This document shows positions 37,113 to 45,807 of a stretch of 64,000 nt of DNA, one piece after another (positions within the stretch are counted from its first letter, which is position 1; every line of letters starts with the position of its first letter). Source of the stretch: Oscillospiraceae bacterium (GTDB lineage Bacteria > Bacillota > Clostridia > Oscillospirales > Oscillospiraceae); NCBI GenBank assembly GCA_902793285.1, contig CADBCV010000016.1, positions 60,179 to 124,178 of the forward strand, read 5' to 3'. The notes under the pieces were generated by a model. It was given only the letters and a program-made list of their open reading frames with translations, was not told the DNA's origin and did no database searches. A program made the position numbers and the translations under genes.

Positions 37113-38291
37113 TTAATGGTGAAATAAGCGCATCCCCGTAAAGCACATCACCATGCCGCAGCGGTTCGCCGTCTCGATCACGTGGTCGTCCCGGATGGAG
37201 CCGCCGGGCTCCGCAATGTACTGTACGCCGGATCTGCGGGCGCGCTCCACATTGTCGCCGAAGGGGAAGAAGGCATCGGACCCGCAGGTCACGCCGCGCT
37301 GGGTTTCGATCCAGGCGCGCTTTTCCTCGCGGCTGATGGGCTCAGGCTTTACCTTGAAGACCCGCTGCCACTCCCCGTCGCGCAGTACGTCATCACATTC
37401 ATCAGAGAGGTAGACGTCGATGGCGTTGTCGCGGTCCGGGCGGCGGATGCCGTCCACGAACTGCAGGCCCAGCACCTTGGGGTGCTGCCTGAGATACCAG
37501 GTGTCGGCCTTCTGCCCGGCAAGCCGCGTGCAGTGGATGCGGCTCTGCTGCCCGGCGCCGACGCCGATGGCCTGCCCGTCCTTCACATAGCAGACGGAAT
37601 TGGACTGGGTATATTTGAGCGTGATGAGCGCGACGATCATGTCGGTTTTCGCCGCCGCGGGGAGCGCTTTGTTCTCGGTGACGATGTTTTCAAGCAGGCT
37701 CTCGTCAATCAAAAAATCGTTTCGGCCCTGCTCAAAGCTCACGCCGAAGACATCCTTGCGCTCCGTGGCGGCGGGGACATAGGCGGGGTCGATGCGTACA
37801 ATATTATAATTGCCCTTTTTCTTTCTTTTCAAAATCGCCAGGGCCTCTTCGGTATAGCCCGGGGCGATGATGCCGTCGGACACCTCCTCACGGAGGTAGG
37901 CGGCGGTGGGGGCGTCGCAGACCTCGCTGAGCGCGGCCCAGTCGCCGTAGGAGCAGAGCCTGTCGGCCCCCCTTGCGCGAATGTAGGCGCAGGCGATGGG
38001 GGAGAGGGCGGCGTCAGGCGCGACAAAGTAGATCTGTCTGTCTGTCTCGCTCAGCGGCAGGCCCACCGCGGCGCCGGCAGGGGAGACGTGCTTGAAGGAC
38101 GCGGCGGCGGGGAGCCCTGTGGCCTCTCGAAGCTCCTTCACAAGCTGCCAGGAATTGAGCGCGTCGAGAAAATTGATGTACCCCGGGCGTCCGTTCAAAA
38201 CCGTGACCGGGAGGGGAGAGCCGTCCCGCATATAGATCCTTGCGGGCTTCTGGTTCGGGTTGCAGCCGTACTTGAGTTCAAATTCGACCAT
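37113..38291 (-). CDS. purH: AICAR formyltransferase, stand-alone (PurH transformylase domain)
   Basis: 392-residue enzyme transferring a formyl group from 10-formyl-THF to AICAR. Seen: YGCNPNQKPARIY, the GRPGYINFLDALNSWQLV stretch, SFKHVSPAGAAVG with the Lys-His pair of the active site, YTQSNSVCYVKDGQAIGVGAGQQSR and SDAFFPFGDNV. The N-terminal IMP cyclohydrolase domain of ordinary bifunctional PurH is absent, so cyclisation must be done by another protein, here the PurO-like neighbour. It starts 3 nt after the purO stop. Confidence 0.94.
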   Translation of the reverse strand: MVEFELKYGCNPNQKPARIYMRDGSPLPVTVLNGRPGYINFLDALNSWQLVKELREATGLPAAASFKHVSPAGAAVGLPLSETDRQIYFVAPDAALSPIACAYIRARGADRLCSYGDWAALSEVCDAPTAAYLREEVSDGIIAPGYTEEALAILKRKKKGNYNIVRIDPAYVPAATERKDVFGVSFEQGRNDFLIDESLLENIVTENKALPAAAKTDMIVALITLKYTQSNSVCYVKDGQAIGVGAGQQSRIHCTRLAGQKADTWYLRQHPKVLGLQFVDGIRRPDRDNAIDVYLSDECDDVLRDGEWQRVFKVKPEPISREEKRAWIETQRGVTCGSDAFFPFGDNVERARRSGVQYIAEPGGSIRDDHVIETANRCGMVMCFTGMRLFHH

Positions 38292-38294
38292 CGC

Positions 38295-38927
38295 TCAGTC
38301 CCCCAGGTTCTTGTTGAAAAGCCGGACCACCCCGTCCACATTCGCGTAGAGGGAGACCTTGTTGTCTTGGTTCAGCGCCTCCCACACGGCCTCGGGCTCC
38401 GGCATCGTGATCTGCAGCGGCTCGCCGGAAAAGCTCGGCAGGGGGGAGCCGTCCCCCGCGTAGGTGCTGAGAAAGTAGCCCTGCCCCTCGTCGCAGCCCT
38501 CGTAATCGTAGAAGCAGCGCAGGCAGCGCCCGTCCACCCGCTTGAGGATGGAGAGGGAGAAGCTGCCCCCCGCGTGCAGGATGGCGGAGATGCGGGGCGT
38601 CCAGTTGGGCTCGTCCGGCTCATACTCCCGTGTCGCAAGCGCGCGGCGGAAGTCGCCCGTGTCGCGGATGGTGTCGGTCTGGTCGCCGTTTGTGACGATG
38701 AGATCCTGGCCCATCCGCCGGACCGGGTGGTAGATGATGAGACTCGGGTCCGTGAGCTTCGCGGGCTCAAAAGCCTCGGTGCGGATGCCGTCGCGGGTCA
38801 GGGAGAAGATGCGGTTGCGGCTGTTCTCGCTGCGGCCCATGATAAAGTAGTAGACCCGGTTTTTCCCGACGGCGATGCCCCGGCCGGGATAGGGATTGCC
38901 TTTCAGGAATGCAAGAAAGTCAGTCAT
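38295..38927 (-). CDS. purO: IMP cyclohydrolase, PurO-type
   Basis: About 210-residue protein of the IMP_cyclohyd (archaeal PurO) family, closing FAICAR to IMP. Seen: KGNPYPGRGIAVG near the N-terminus, YYFIMGRSENSRNR, and VTNGDQTDTI, all conserved in the family. I start it at ATG 38927; the open frame upstream overlaps guaB and has no ribosome site. Placed directly between guaB and the stand-alone transformylase, it completes the last two steps of IMP synthesis. PurO was first described in archaea but also occurs in Clostridia. Confidence 0.9.
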   Translation of the reverse strand: MTDFLAFLKGNPYPGRGIAVGKNRVYYFIMGRSENSRNRIFSLTRDGIRTEAFEPAKLTDPSLIIYHPVRRMGQDLIVTNGDQTDTIRDTGDFRRALATREYEPDEPNWTPRISAILHAGGSFSLSILKRVDGRCLRCFYDYEGCDEGQGYFLSTYAGDGSPLPSFSGEPLQITMPEPEAVWEALNQDNKVSLYANVDGVVRLFNKNLGD

Positions 38928-38959
38928 GGCGGCCTCGTCCTTTCTGTGCGAAAATAGCT

Positions 38960-40468
38960 TTACTTGATGACGGGGGAGGTGTCCTTCTGGATGACGTCGT
39001 GCGCGCCGCCCTCCACGATGGAGGTGGGGGACACAAGCGTCAGCACGGCCTTCTCCTGGAGCTCCGGGATGGTCATGGCCCCGCAGTTGCACATGGCGTG
39101 GCGCACCTTGCTGAGCGTGAGCGCGACATTATCCTTGAGCGAGCCCGCGTAGGGGACGTAGGAGTCCACGCCCTCCTCAAAGCTGAGCTTCTTGTCGCCG
39201 CCCATGTCGTAGCGCTGCCAGTTGCGGGCGCGGGCAGACCCCTCGCCCCAGTACTCTTTATAATAAGTCCCGCCGATGTTGACCTTGTTCGTGGGGCTCT
39301 CGTCAAAGCGGGCAAAGTAGCGGCCCAGCATCACAAAGTCCGCGCCCATCGCGAGGGCGAGGGTGATGTGGTGGTCGAAGACGATGCCGCCGTCGGAGCA
39401 GACCGGGACGTAGATGCCGGTCTCCGCAAAATACTTGTCACGCTCGGCGCAGACCTCGATGAGGGCGGTGGCCTGTCCGCGGCCGATGCCCTTGGTCTCG
39501 CGCGTGATGCAGATGGAGCCGCCGCCGATGCCGACCTTCACAAAGTCTGCCCCGCACGCGGCCAGGAAGCGGAAGCCCGCGGCGTCCACCACATTGCCCG
39601 CGCCGACCTTTACCTTCTCGCCGTAATGCTCCCGGATCCAGGCGAGGGTGAAGCGCTGCCAGTCGGTGTGCCCCTCGGAGGAGTCGATGCAGAGGACATC
39701 GGCTCCGGCCTCCAGCAGCGCGGGCACGCGGGTCTCGTAGTCGCGGGTGTTGATGCCCGCGCCCACGACGTAGCGCTTGTGGGCGTCCAGCAGCTCGTTC
39801 GGGTTCTGCTTGTGGCTCTCATAGTCCTTGCGGAAGACGAAATAGCAGAGACGGCCGTTCTCGTCGATGATGGGCAGGGAGTTTAATTTGTGCTCCCAGA
39901 TGATGTCGTTTGCCTCCTTGAGCGTCGTGCCCTCTCTCGCCCAGACGAGCTTGTCGAAGGGCGTCATAAACTCGGAGACCCTGGTCTCGGGCCCCATGCG
40001 GCTCACGCGGTAGTCGCGGCTCGTCACCACGCCGACGAGCTTCCCCTCGGCGGTGCCGTCCTCGGTGACGGCGATGGTGGAGTGGCCGGTCTCCTCCTTG
40101 AGACGCAGCACGTCGCCCAGGGTGTGGTCGGGGCTCAGGTTGGAGTCGCTGCGCACGAAGCCGGCCTTGTAGGTCTTGGCGCGCTTGACCATGGCGGCCT
40201 CATCCTCCACGCTCTGGGAGCCGTAGATGAAGCTCACCCCGCCCTCAGTGGCGAGGGCCACGGCCATGCGGTCGCCGGAGACGGACTGCATGATGGCGGA
40301 GACCATGGGGATGTTCATGGTGATGGCGGGCTCCTCCTGCCCCTTGCGGAATTTCACCAGCGGCGTCTTGAGCGAAACTTTCTCAGAGCGGCACGTGATG
40401 GGCGTGTAGCCGGGGATCAGCAGGTACTCGTTAAAGGTGTGGCAGGGTTCGTTGATGATTCTGGCCAT
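38960..40468 (-). CDS. guaB: IMP dehydrogenase
   Basis: 502-residue IMPDH oxidising IMP to XMP with NAD+, the committed step to GMP. A TIM barrel is interrupted by two CBS domains at about 95-215 ([28 protein letters not shown]). The catalytic Cys is in [18 protein letters not shown], and the flap region follows near [13 protein letters not shown]. The start is ATG 40468 with AAAGGA 8 nt upstream; the longer frame is not supported. The Cys loop differs slightly from the usual GPGSICTTR. First enzyme of the purine/one-carbon run. Confidence 0.93.
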   Translation of the reverse strand: MARIINEPCHTFNEYLLIPGYTPITCRSEKVSLKTPLVKFRKGQEEPAITMNIPMVSAIMQSVSGDRMAVALATEGGVSFIYGSQSVEDEAAMVKRAKTYKAGFVRSDSNLSPDHTLGDVLRLKEETGHSTIAVTEDGTAEGKLVGVVTSRDYRVSRMGPETRVSEFMTPFDKLVWAREGTTLKEANDIIWEHKLNSLPIIDENGRLCYFVFRKDYESHKQNPNELLDAHKRYVVGAGINTRDYETRVPALLEAGADVLCIDSSEGHTDWQRFTLAWIREHYGEKVKVGAGNVVDAAGFRFLAACGADFVKVGIGGGSICITRETKGIGRGQATALIEVCAERDKYFAETGIYVPVCSDGGIVFDHHITLALAMGADFVMLGRYFARFDESPTNKVNIGGTYYKEYWGEGSARARNWQRYDMGGDKKLSFEEGVDSYVPYAGSLKDNVALTLSKVRHAMCNCGAMTIPELQEKAVLTLVSPTSIVEGGAHDVIQKDTSPVIK

Positions 40469-40494
40469 GGTCAAATTCCTTTCTGAATATATTA

Positions 40495-40881
40495 TTATTT
40501 GATTCCAACAATATCGCCGTAGGCGCGCACGGCGTTTCGCACGCAGTCCTCGCAGGGACACAGGGGCGCGCCGGTATCGCGGCCCTTGAGCTCCTTGCAG
40601 AGGATCGCCCCGCAGCGGGCCTGGAAGTTTTCGGAGATCTGGCGGGTATAGCGCGTCGTGCTCTTCTCCCCGCGTTTCAAGCCCGCGGCCATGCCCGCGC
40701 CGACGAGCGCGCCGCAGGTCCCCTCCATGTTGCCCATCCCGGAGCCGAACCCGGAGCCGAGCTGCATGAGCTGCGCGTCCGAAAGTCCTGTTTCATCCGC
40801 CAGCGCAAGCAGCACCGCCTGGCAGCAGTTGCAGCTTCTTTTTAAAACGGCGCCCTGTTCGGCGCGCTCTTCGATAGTCAT
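40495..40881 (-). CDS. C_GCAxxG_C_C family Cys-rich redox protein
   Basis: 128-residue Cys-rich protein of the C_GCAxxG_C_C (split-Soret-like) family. Cys motifs visible: [30 protein letters not shown] and CPCEDCVRN. Members are thought to bind metal or act in redox, but the function is not known. The start is set by GGAGG placed 8 nt before ATG 40881; a GTG at 40890 lies on the ribosome site. It precedes guaB by 26 nt on the same strand, so it could be the first gene of the purine operon. Promoter at 40911-40938. Confidence 0.82.
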   Translation of the reverse strand: MTIEERAEQGAVLKRSCNCCQAVLLALADETGLSDAQLMQLGSGFGSGMGNMEGTCGALVGAGMAAGLKRGEKSTTRYTRQISENFQARCGAILCKELKGRDTGAPLCPCEDCVRNAVRAYGDIVGIK

Positions 40882-40910
40882 GTTCTGCACCTCCGTTTTT
40901 ATTTTTCAAC

Positions 40911-40938
40911 AGTATATCATGGGGCGGGGAAAAGTCAA
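40911..40938 (-). promoter_or_regulatory. Putative promoter of the Cys-rich protein/guaB operon
   Basis: Minus-strand TTGACT (40933-40938), 16-bp spacer, TATACT (40911-40916), 29 bp before ATG 40881. Confidence 0.65.
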
Positions 40939-41115
40939 GAAACACGCGCAGCGTAACGAAAAAACAGCCGTACCAAATAATACAAAAACGCACTGTGCAT
41001 ATCATGCCCGTTCCCGCAAAAGATAAGGTCGGGCAGTTCAGACAGCGCGGAACGGATCACAGAGGACCCGCTCGGCATTATCTGGAACCCGAAACGAAGA
41101 AAAGGAGAGAACACG

Positions 41116-41316
41116 ATGTCTACCAATACCAGTAACCACCTGGTCAACCCCGCAGCCCGCGAGGCCATGGATAAGTTCAAGATGGAGGCCGCCGCAGAGG
41201 TCGGCGTGAACCTCAAGAACGGTTATAACGGCGAGCTCACGAGCCGCCAGGCCGGTTCTGTCGGCGGCCAGATGGTCAAGAAAATGATCGAGGCTTACGA
41301 GAACGGCATGAAGTAA
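41116..41316 (+). CDS. Alpha/beta-type small acid-soluble spore protein
   Basis: 66-residue SASP that coats DNA in the dormant spore core and shields it from UV and chemicals. Seen: NPAAREAMDKFKMEAAAEVG, and the second signature TSRQAGSVGGQMVKKMI. The GPR protease site region (KMEAAAEVGV, equivalent to the usual FEIA motif) is recognisable. Strong ribosome site AAGGAGAG before the ATG and a terminator 18 bp after the stop. A sigma-G promoter would be expected; I could not identify one with confidence in the 225 bp upstream. Direct evidence that the organism forms endospores. Confidence 0.96.
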   Translation: MSTNTSNHLVNPAAREAMDKFKMEAAAEVGVNLKNGYNGELTSRQAGSVGGQMVKKMIEAYENGMK

Positions 41317-41334
41317 GCGATCCTGTCATCGCGG

Positions 41335-41368
41335 ATGCGGAACAGTCTCCGGACTGTTCCGCATTTTT
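41335..41368 (+). terminator. Rho-independent terminator of SASP gene
   Basis: Perfect 13-bp stem ATGCGGAACAGTC/GACTGTTCCGCAT with a TCCG loop and T5. Confidence 0.92.
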
Positions 41369-41426
41369 ACACAGAGGGCGGCAGCTTTTGCGGACTTGCT
41401 GACCGCGCGCCTTCCCGGGAAATTGT

Positions 41427-41455
41427 TTGACGAATCGGCCGTTTAATGGTATGAT
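41427..41455 (+). promoter_or_regulatory. Putative sigma-A promoter of MATE gene
   Basis: TTGACG (41427-41432), 17-bp spacer, TATGAT (41450-41455), 34 bp before the ATG at 41490. Confidence 0.65.
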
Positions 41456-41489
41456 TAAATGTAAATGAAAAACAGTGGGGGATTGCAAC

Positions 41490-42920
41490 ATGCAGTCGGA
41501 GAACGCAAAATTCATACGCATGACCACGGAGCCGATCCCGAAGCTCATCTGCACGCTCGCCGTGCCGACGATCATTTCCATGCTGGTGACGGCGCTTTAC
41601 AACATCGCGGACACCTATTTTGTCGGCCGCATCGGGACGGAGGCTACGGCGGGCGTCGGGCTCGTGTTCCCGATCATGGCGATTATCCAGGCTTTCGGCT
41701 TCTTCTTCGGTCAGGGCTCCGGCAATTATATCTCCCGCTCCCTCGGGGCAAAGCGCTATGACAGGGCCGAGTACATGGCCTCCACGGGCAGCTTCTTCGC
41801 GCTCATCTTCGGCTGCCTTATCACGGGCTTCGGGCTTCTGTTCCGTGCCGGCGTCCTCTACGTGCTCGGCGCGCGAGAGGGGCTTGTCGCGCCCATGACG
41901 GTGGCCTATGCCGCGGATTATATCAGCATCATCCTCTGCGGCGCACCCTTCATGTGCCTGTCCTGCGTCCTGAATAACCAGCTCCGCTTCCAGGGCAACG
42001 CCTTCTTTGCCATGATCGGCCTTGTGACCGGGGCGATCCTGAACGTCGCGCTCGACCCGCTTTTCATCTTTGCCCTGCATCTTGAGGTGAGGGGCGCGGC
42101 CCTCGCGACGGCGGTGAGCCAGGCTGTGAGCTGCGGCCTTCTCTACATCGGCACCCTCCGCAGCGACAGTCTCAAGATCCACCTCAAGAACTTCCGGCCG
42201 AGCTTTTATTACATGAAGAACATCGCCATCGGGGGCCTGCCCTCCCTCTTCCGCCAGGGGCTTGCGAGCCTTGCCACGCTCTGTCTCAACGCGGCCGCCG
42301 GCGCCTCCGTGGAGGCAAGCCTCTCCGACGCTGCCATCGCGGCCTTCTCCGTCGTGACCAAGATCATGATGTTCGCCTTCTCCGCGCTTCTGGGCTTCGG
42401 GCAGGCGTTTCAGCCGGTCTGCGGCTTCAACTACGGCGCCGGGCGCTATGACCGTGTGCGCCGGGCTTATGTATTCTGCCTCAGAACCGGCATCGGCTTC
42501 CTCTTCGCGGCCTCTACGCTGGGCTTTTTACTGGCCCCGAAGCTCGTGGCGCTCTTCCGGGACGATCCGAACGTCATCGCCTTCGGCACGATCGCCATGC
42601 GCTGCCAGTGCTGCACCTTCACGCTCATGGCCGTCGTGACCATGACGAACATGCTCTATCAGAACATCGGCCGCGTGGTCGGGGCGACGCTGCTCGCGGT
42701 GGCGCGGCAGGGTCTCATGTTCATCCCCGTCGTGCTGATCCTGCCGCACGTCTTCCCGGAACCCATCTGGGGCGTCTATCTCGCCCAGCCGACAGCGGAC
42801 CTCTTCGCGTTTACCCTCGCGGTCTTCCTCGCGGTGCGCATGTACCGGGAGCTGAGACGCCGGGAGGAAGAGGCCGCTGCCGTCCCGGCGCCTACAGGTA
42901 GGACCGCAGATCAATCGTGA
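41490..42920 (+). CDS. MATE family efflux transporter
   Basis: 476-residue multidrug and toxin extrusion antiporter, using Na+ or H+ to export organic cations and other compounds. Two six-helix halves are visible. The first begins TTEPIPKLICTLAVPTIISM with YNIADTYFVGRIGTEA, and the second has IAIGGLPSLFRQGLASL and GFGQAFQPVCGFNYGAG, both conserved MATE blocks. The substrate cannot be told. The start ATG 41490 follows GGGGG. The stop lies 28 bp inside the convergent gene at 42892-43326, so their 3' ends overlap on opposite strands. Confidence 0.93.
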   Translation: MQSENAKFIRMTTEPIPKLICTLAVPTIISMLVTALYNIADTYFVGRIGTEATAGVGLVFPIMAIIQAFGFFFGQGSGNYISRSLGAKRYDRAEYMASTGSFFALIFGCLITGFGLLFRAGVLYVLGAREGLVAPMTVAYAADYISIILCGAPFMCLSCVLNNQLRFQGNAFFAMIGLVTGAILNVALDPLFIFALHLEVRGAALATAVSQAVSCGLLYIGTLRSDSLKIHLKNFRPSFYYMKNIAIGGLPSLFRQGLASLATLCLNAAAGASVEASLSDAAIAAFSVVTKIMMFAFSALLGFGQAFQPVCGFNYGAGRYDRVRRAYVFCLRTGIGFLFAASTLGFLLAPKLVALFRDDPNVIAFGTIAMRCQCCTFTLMAVVTMTNMLYQNIGRVVGATLLAVARQGLMFIPVVLILPHVFPEPIWGVYLAQPTADLFAFTLAVFLAVRMYRELRRREEEAAAVPAPTGRTADQS

Positions 42921-43326
42921 GCTGCTGCTCAAGATTGATGAGGCGCTTTGCGATGTCCTTGGAGCGCTCGTCCGCCGCCTCGTACTGGTTGAGATAGCGG
43001 TTGAGGGACTTGACGCCCATGTTGCACCCGTCCGTCATGAGGTCTGCGATGGTGGCGTCGGACTCGTCCATCACAAGGCGCATGTTGGTCTTGATCCAGC
43101 TCATGCTCTGGGCCACCGGGTTCGGGCTCTTGCCCTTGTCCTGGAAGCGGTCGAGCTGGGCCTGGATCTCGGTGCCAAGCTGGGAATGCTCGTAGCGGCT
43201 CGTGTTCAGCAGATCGCGCATCTGCGGGGCGTGGACGTAGTCGACCACCTCGTCGATGGATTCGGTGCCCATGCGGATGCCCGCGTCGCACTCGCGCAGC
43301 AGCTTTACGGTATCCTGTTCGATCAT
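42892..43326 (-). CDS. Helical-bundle protein of unknown function (DUF2383-like)
   Basis: 144-residue soluble, almost entirely helical protein. Heptad-like patterns run through four predicted helices, with Met, His, Glu and Asp spaced as in ferritin-like or DUF2383-type bundles (TESIDEVVDYV, SRYEHSQLGTEIQ, ESDATIADLMTDGCNMG). Metal binding is possible but no complete ExxH pair set was confirmed. GGAGCG precedes the ATG. Its last 29 bp overlap the MATE gene tail to tail. I am sure of coding but not of family. Confidence 0.72.
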   Translation of the reverse strand: MIEQDTVKLLRECDAGIRMGTESIDEVVDYVHAPQMRDLLNTSRYEHSQLGTEIQAQLDRFQDKGKSPNPVAQSMSWIKTNMRLVMDESDATIADLMTDGCNMGVKSLNRYLNQYEAADERSKDIAKRLINLEQQLTIDLRSYL

Positions 43327-43419
43327 AATATCGCTCCTTCTTTTGTTCTTGCAGCTTTAGTCTGCGCGCAATCGGCGCGTTTATGTGCACAAAAGGGGCG
43401 AGATGAAAAAAGAATCCTG

Positions 43420-43448
43420 TTGCTTTTGCCCCGCGCAAATCTTATAAT
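43420..43448 (+). promoter_or_regulatory. Putative promoter of VanW-like gene
   Basis: TTGCTT (43420-43425), 17-bp spacer, perfect TATAAT (43443-43448), about 71 bp before the ATG. Confidence 0.6.
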
Positions 43449-43519
43449 AAATGTATACCGTACTCGGCCCTCAATATCGGCGGCGGAATTGCGCCGCGCG
43501 GGCCGGGAAGGAGGAAAAG

Positions 43520-45118
43520 ATGAAAAAAGTCGGCGCCTTTTTTGTATATCTGCTGGCCGTCGTCGTCATCCTCGGCATGGCCGGTCTCTTCGCGGGCTAC
43601 GCCGTCACGAACGGGGAGAAAAATCTCAGCTATGTCTACGTGGGCGACGTGAATGTCAGCGGTCTGACGAGAGACGAGACCGAGGCCCTGCTTACAAGCC
43701 GCGGCTGGGGCGAGCGGGAGGGCACCCCCCTCACGGTCACGAGCTTTCGCGGGGAGAGCTTTGAGGTGGACCCCGTGCGCTCCGGCGTGGTCATCCCGCT
43801 GGAGAAGCTCGTGGAGAAAGCCTATGCCGTCGGGCACGACGGGGACATGATCGGCAATCTCCTGACCGCGGTGAAGGTCTATCGCCATCCGGTGGATGTG
43901 ACACGGGGCGAGGTCGCCGTTGACACCGACTATCTCGGGGGCCTTATCGATACCTGCCTCTCTGATGTCCGCGCTTCCCTGGACGGCGGGGAGTACGCCG
44001 TGGACGCCGACGCCTCCGTCCTCACCATGGTCAAGGGCGGGAGCGAGCTTCACGTCGACCGGCAGGACTTTCTCAACGCCATCGTCACGGCTCTCCGCAG
44101 CGGGCAGAGCGAGCTGCGCTACACCAAAGTCGATGCCGAGCCGCAGGAGCCGGATTTCGAGGCCATCCATACCGCCCTGCAGCAGGAGCCCTCTAACGCC
44201 TATTTTACCGACGACGGGACCTTTACCGTCGTGGATGAAGTCGTGGGCTGCGAGTTTGACGTGCAGCAGGCGCGGGACCTCTGGAATACCGCGCAGCCGG
44301 GCGACACGGTCACGGTCCCCCTCACCATCTCCCGGCCCGAGGTCACGGGCGATTTCCTGCGCGGGATGCTCTACCGGGACCTTCTGGGCGCGTGCCTGAC
44401 CAAGTTCCCCAACTCCGGCGCAAACCGCCGCAGCAATCTCCAGCTCTGCGCCTCGAAGATCGACGGCTACATCGTCTATCCCGGGGAGACCTTCTCGTAT
44501 AACGAGGTCGTCGGCGCCCGCACGGAGGAGGCCGGCTTCCTGCCCGCCCCCGCCTATGTGGACGGGGCGGAGAAGGACGAGATCGGCGGCGGCGCCTGCC
44601 AGATCTCCAGCACCCTCTACGCCGCCACCGCCTTCGCGGGGCTTGAGACCGTGGAGCGCGCAAACCACGTCTTCAAGGTCAGCTACATGCAGCGCGGCAC
44701 CGACGCCACCGTCACCATCCCCGCCGAGGGGAAGGTCATCGACTTTAAGTTCCGCAACAACAAGCCTTTCCCCGTCAAGATCGTCACGGACTTCAATAAT
44801 GACGAGAGCACCATCAACATCGAGATCTGGGGCACGCTTACGCCGTCGGACTACATGCCTGTGGAGTTTGACAACAGCTACGGCTGGGAGCATGACTATG
44901 ACCGGCACATCGACCCCGCCTATCCCGACCGCCCGGGCTATACCATCAAGTTCAGCGTCGAAACCTGGGGCTTTGAGGACGACTTCTCCAGCGGCTACCG
45001 GACGCTCACCCACCGCCTCGTCATCGATGAGAACGGCAGCACCGTGGAGGATACGATACTGAACCCGGAGCTTCCCTCCGGCGGATACGCGCTGGATACC
45101 TATTATCAACATCCGTAA
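43520..45118 (+). CDS. VanW family protein with peptidoglycan-binding-like domain
   Basis: 532-residue cell-envelope protein with an N-terminal anchor helix (residues 6-27: FFVYLLAVVVILGMAGLFAG). The outer part carries YoaR-type repeats (PG_binding_4-like) at about 45-270. The VanW domain follows at about 290-440 with the conserved NRRSNLQLCASKIDG, YPGETFSYNEVVG and GGGACQISSTLYAA stretches. A beta-rich tail closes it. AAGGAGG lies just before the ATG. VanW domains occur in many Clostridia without vancomycin resistance, and the function is unknown; peptidoglycan association is likely. The dUTPase-like gene follows after 14 nt. Confidence 0.88.
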   Translation: MKKVGAFFVYLLAVVVILGMAGLFAGYAVTNGEKNLSYVYVGDVNVSGLTRDETEALLTSRGWGEREGTPLTVTSFRGESFEVDPVRSGVVIPLEKLVEKAYAVGHDGDMIGNLLTAVKVYRHPVDVTRGEVAVDTDYLGGLIDTCLSDVRASLDGGEYAVDADASVLTMVKGGSELHVDRQDFLNAIVTALRSGQSELRYTKVDAEPQEPDFEAIHTALQQEPSNAYFTDDGTFTVVDEVVGCEFDVQQARDLWNTAQPGDTVTVPLTISRPEVTGDFLRGMLYRDLLGACLTKFPNSGANRRSNLQLCASKIDGYIVYPGETFSYNEVVGARTEEAGFLPAPAYVDGAEKDEIGGGACQISSTLYAATAFAGLETVERANHVFKVSYMQRGTDATVTIPAEGKVIDFKFRNNKPFPVKIVTDFNNDESTINIEIWGTLTPSDYMPVEFDNSYGWEHDYDRHIDPAYPDRPGYTIKFSVETWGFEDDFSSGYRTLTHRLVIDENGSTVEDTILNPELPSGGYALDTYYQHP

Positions 45119-45132
45119 CGGAGGAGAGAGCC

Positions 45133-45621
45133 TTGCACAAGATCCTTTTCGCCAAGATCCGGGAGGGGGCCGTGATCCCCACCAAACGGGACGAGGATTC
45201 CGACTATGACCTCTATGCCTGCTTTGAGGAGGAGGAGTTTGTCATCCCGCCTTTTTCCACGCGCCTCATCCCCACCGGCCTCATCAGCGCCTTTGATGAA
45301 AGTCTCGGCGTGAAGTTTGAGGAGCGGGGGAGCAACACCAAATGGTGCGGCATCGTCCAGGCCGGCGTGATCGACAGCGGCTACCGCGGGGAGTGGGTCT
45401 GCGCCATGTACAACGGAAACCCTGTCCCGGCGGTGATCTCCAAGGCCGTGCGGGAGGTGGAGCGCTGCGACGACCGTGTGCTCGTCCCCTACGGCAAGGC
45501 GATCTGCCAGTTTCACGTGCGTGAGATCCTGAAGACCGCCATCGTGGAACAGAGCCCGGAGGAGATCCTCTCCCGCCGCTCCGAACGCGGCAGCGGCAGG
45601 CTCGGCAGCAGCGGAAAATAA
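45133..45621 (+). CDS. dUTP diphosphatase-like protein
   Basis: 162-residue protein of the trimeric dUTPase fold. The five motifs can be traced: DSDYDLYA, the substitute for the usual RSS as ERGSNTKW, the central GVIDSGYRGEW, a KAICQFHV segment for motif 4, and a C-terminal Gly/Ser-rich tail RGSGRLGSSGK. Motif 2 is altered from the usual ERSGL, so the nucleotide specificity may differ (dUTP or dCTP). The start is TTG with AGGAGAG upstream. Probably cotranscribed with the VanW-like gene. Confidence 0.82.
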   Translation: MHKILFAKIREGAVIPTKRDEDSDYDLYACFEEEEFVIPPFSTRLIPTGLISAFDESLGVKFEERGSNTKWCGIVQAGVIDSGYRGEWVCAMYNGNPVPAVISKAVREVERCDDRVLVPYGKAICQFHVREILKTAIVEQSPEEILSRRSERGSGRLGSSGK

Positions 45622-45626
45622 GACTT

Positions 45627-45660
45627 CGCAGGGGTCGATCCCTTGATCGACCCCTGCGGG
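45627..45660. repeat. Palindromic repeat of the CGTAGGGG family
   Basis: Perfect palindrome with arms CGCAGGGGTCGATC/GATCGACCCCTGCG around CCTT, six bases after the dUTPase stop. Same GGGTCGAT/ATCGACCC pairing as at 18991-19012 and 35357-35378. No T-run, so its role as terminator is uncertain. Confidence 0.7.
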
Positions 45661-45714
45661 ATTTGTCCCTTCTCAGCTTTCCCAAATTTGCAAAAATCTT
45701 TCTGCGCCCGGGGC

Positions 45715-45743
45715 TTGCAGGTGTCGAAATGCTGTGCTATAAT
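45715..45743 (+). promoter_or_regulatory. Putative extended -10 promoter of Ig-like protein gene
   Basis: TTGCAG (45715-45720), 17-bp spacer, TGC then perfect TATAAT (45738-45743), 64 bp before the ATG. Confidence 0.7.
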
Positions 45744-45807
45744 TAACATAACGTGTCAAAATCGACAGTTATGAAGATATCAGACAGAGTAACGGAGATG
45801 GATTGCG

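Noticed and set aside
37182-38957. 591-codon plus-strand frame over the purine genes
   Set aside because: Antisense to clearly conserved AICAR transformylase and PurO.
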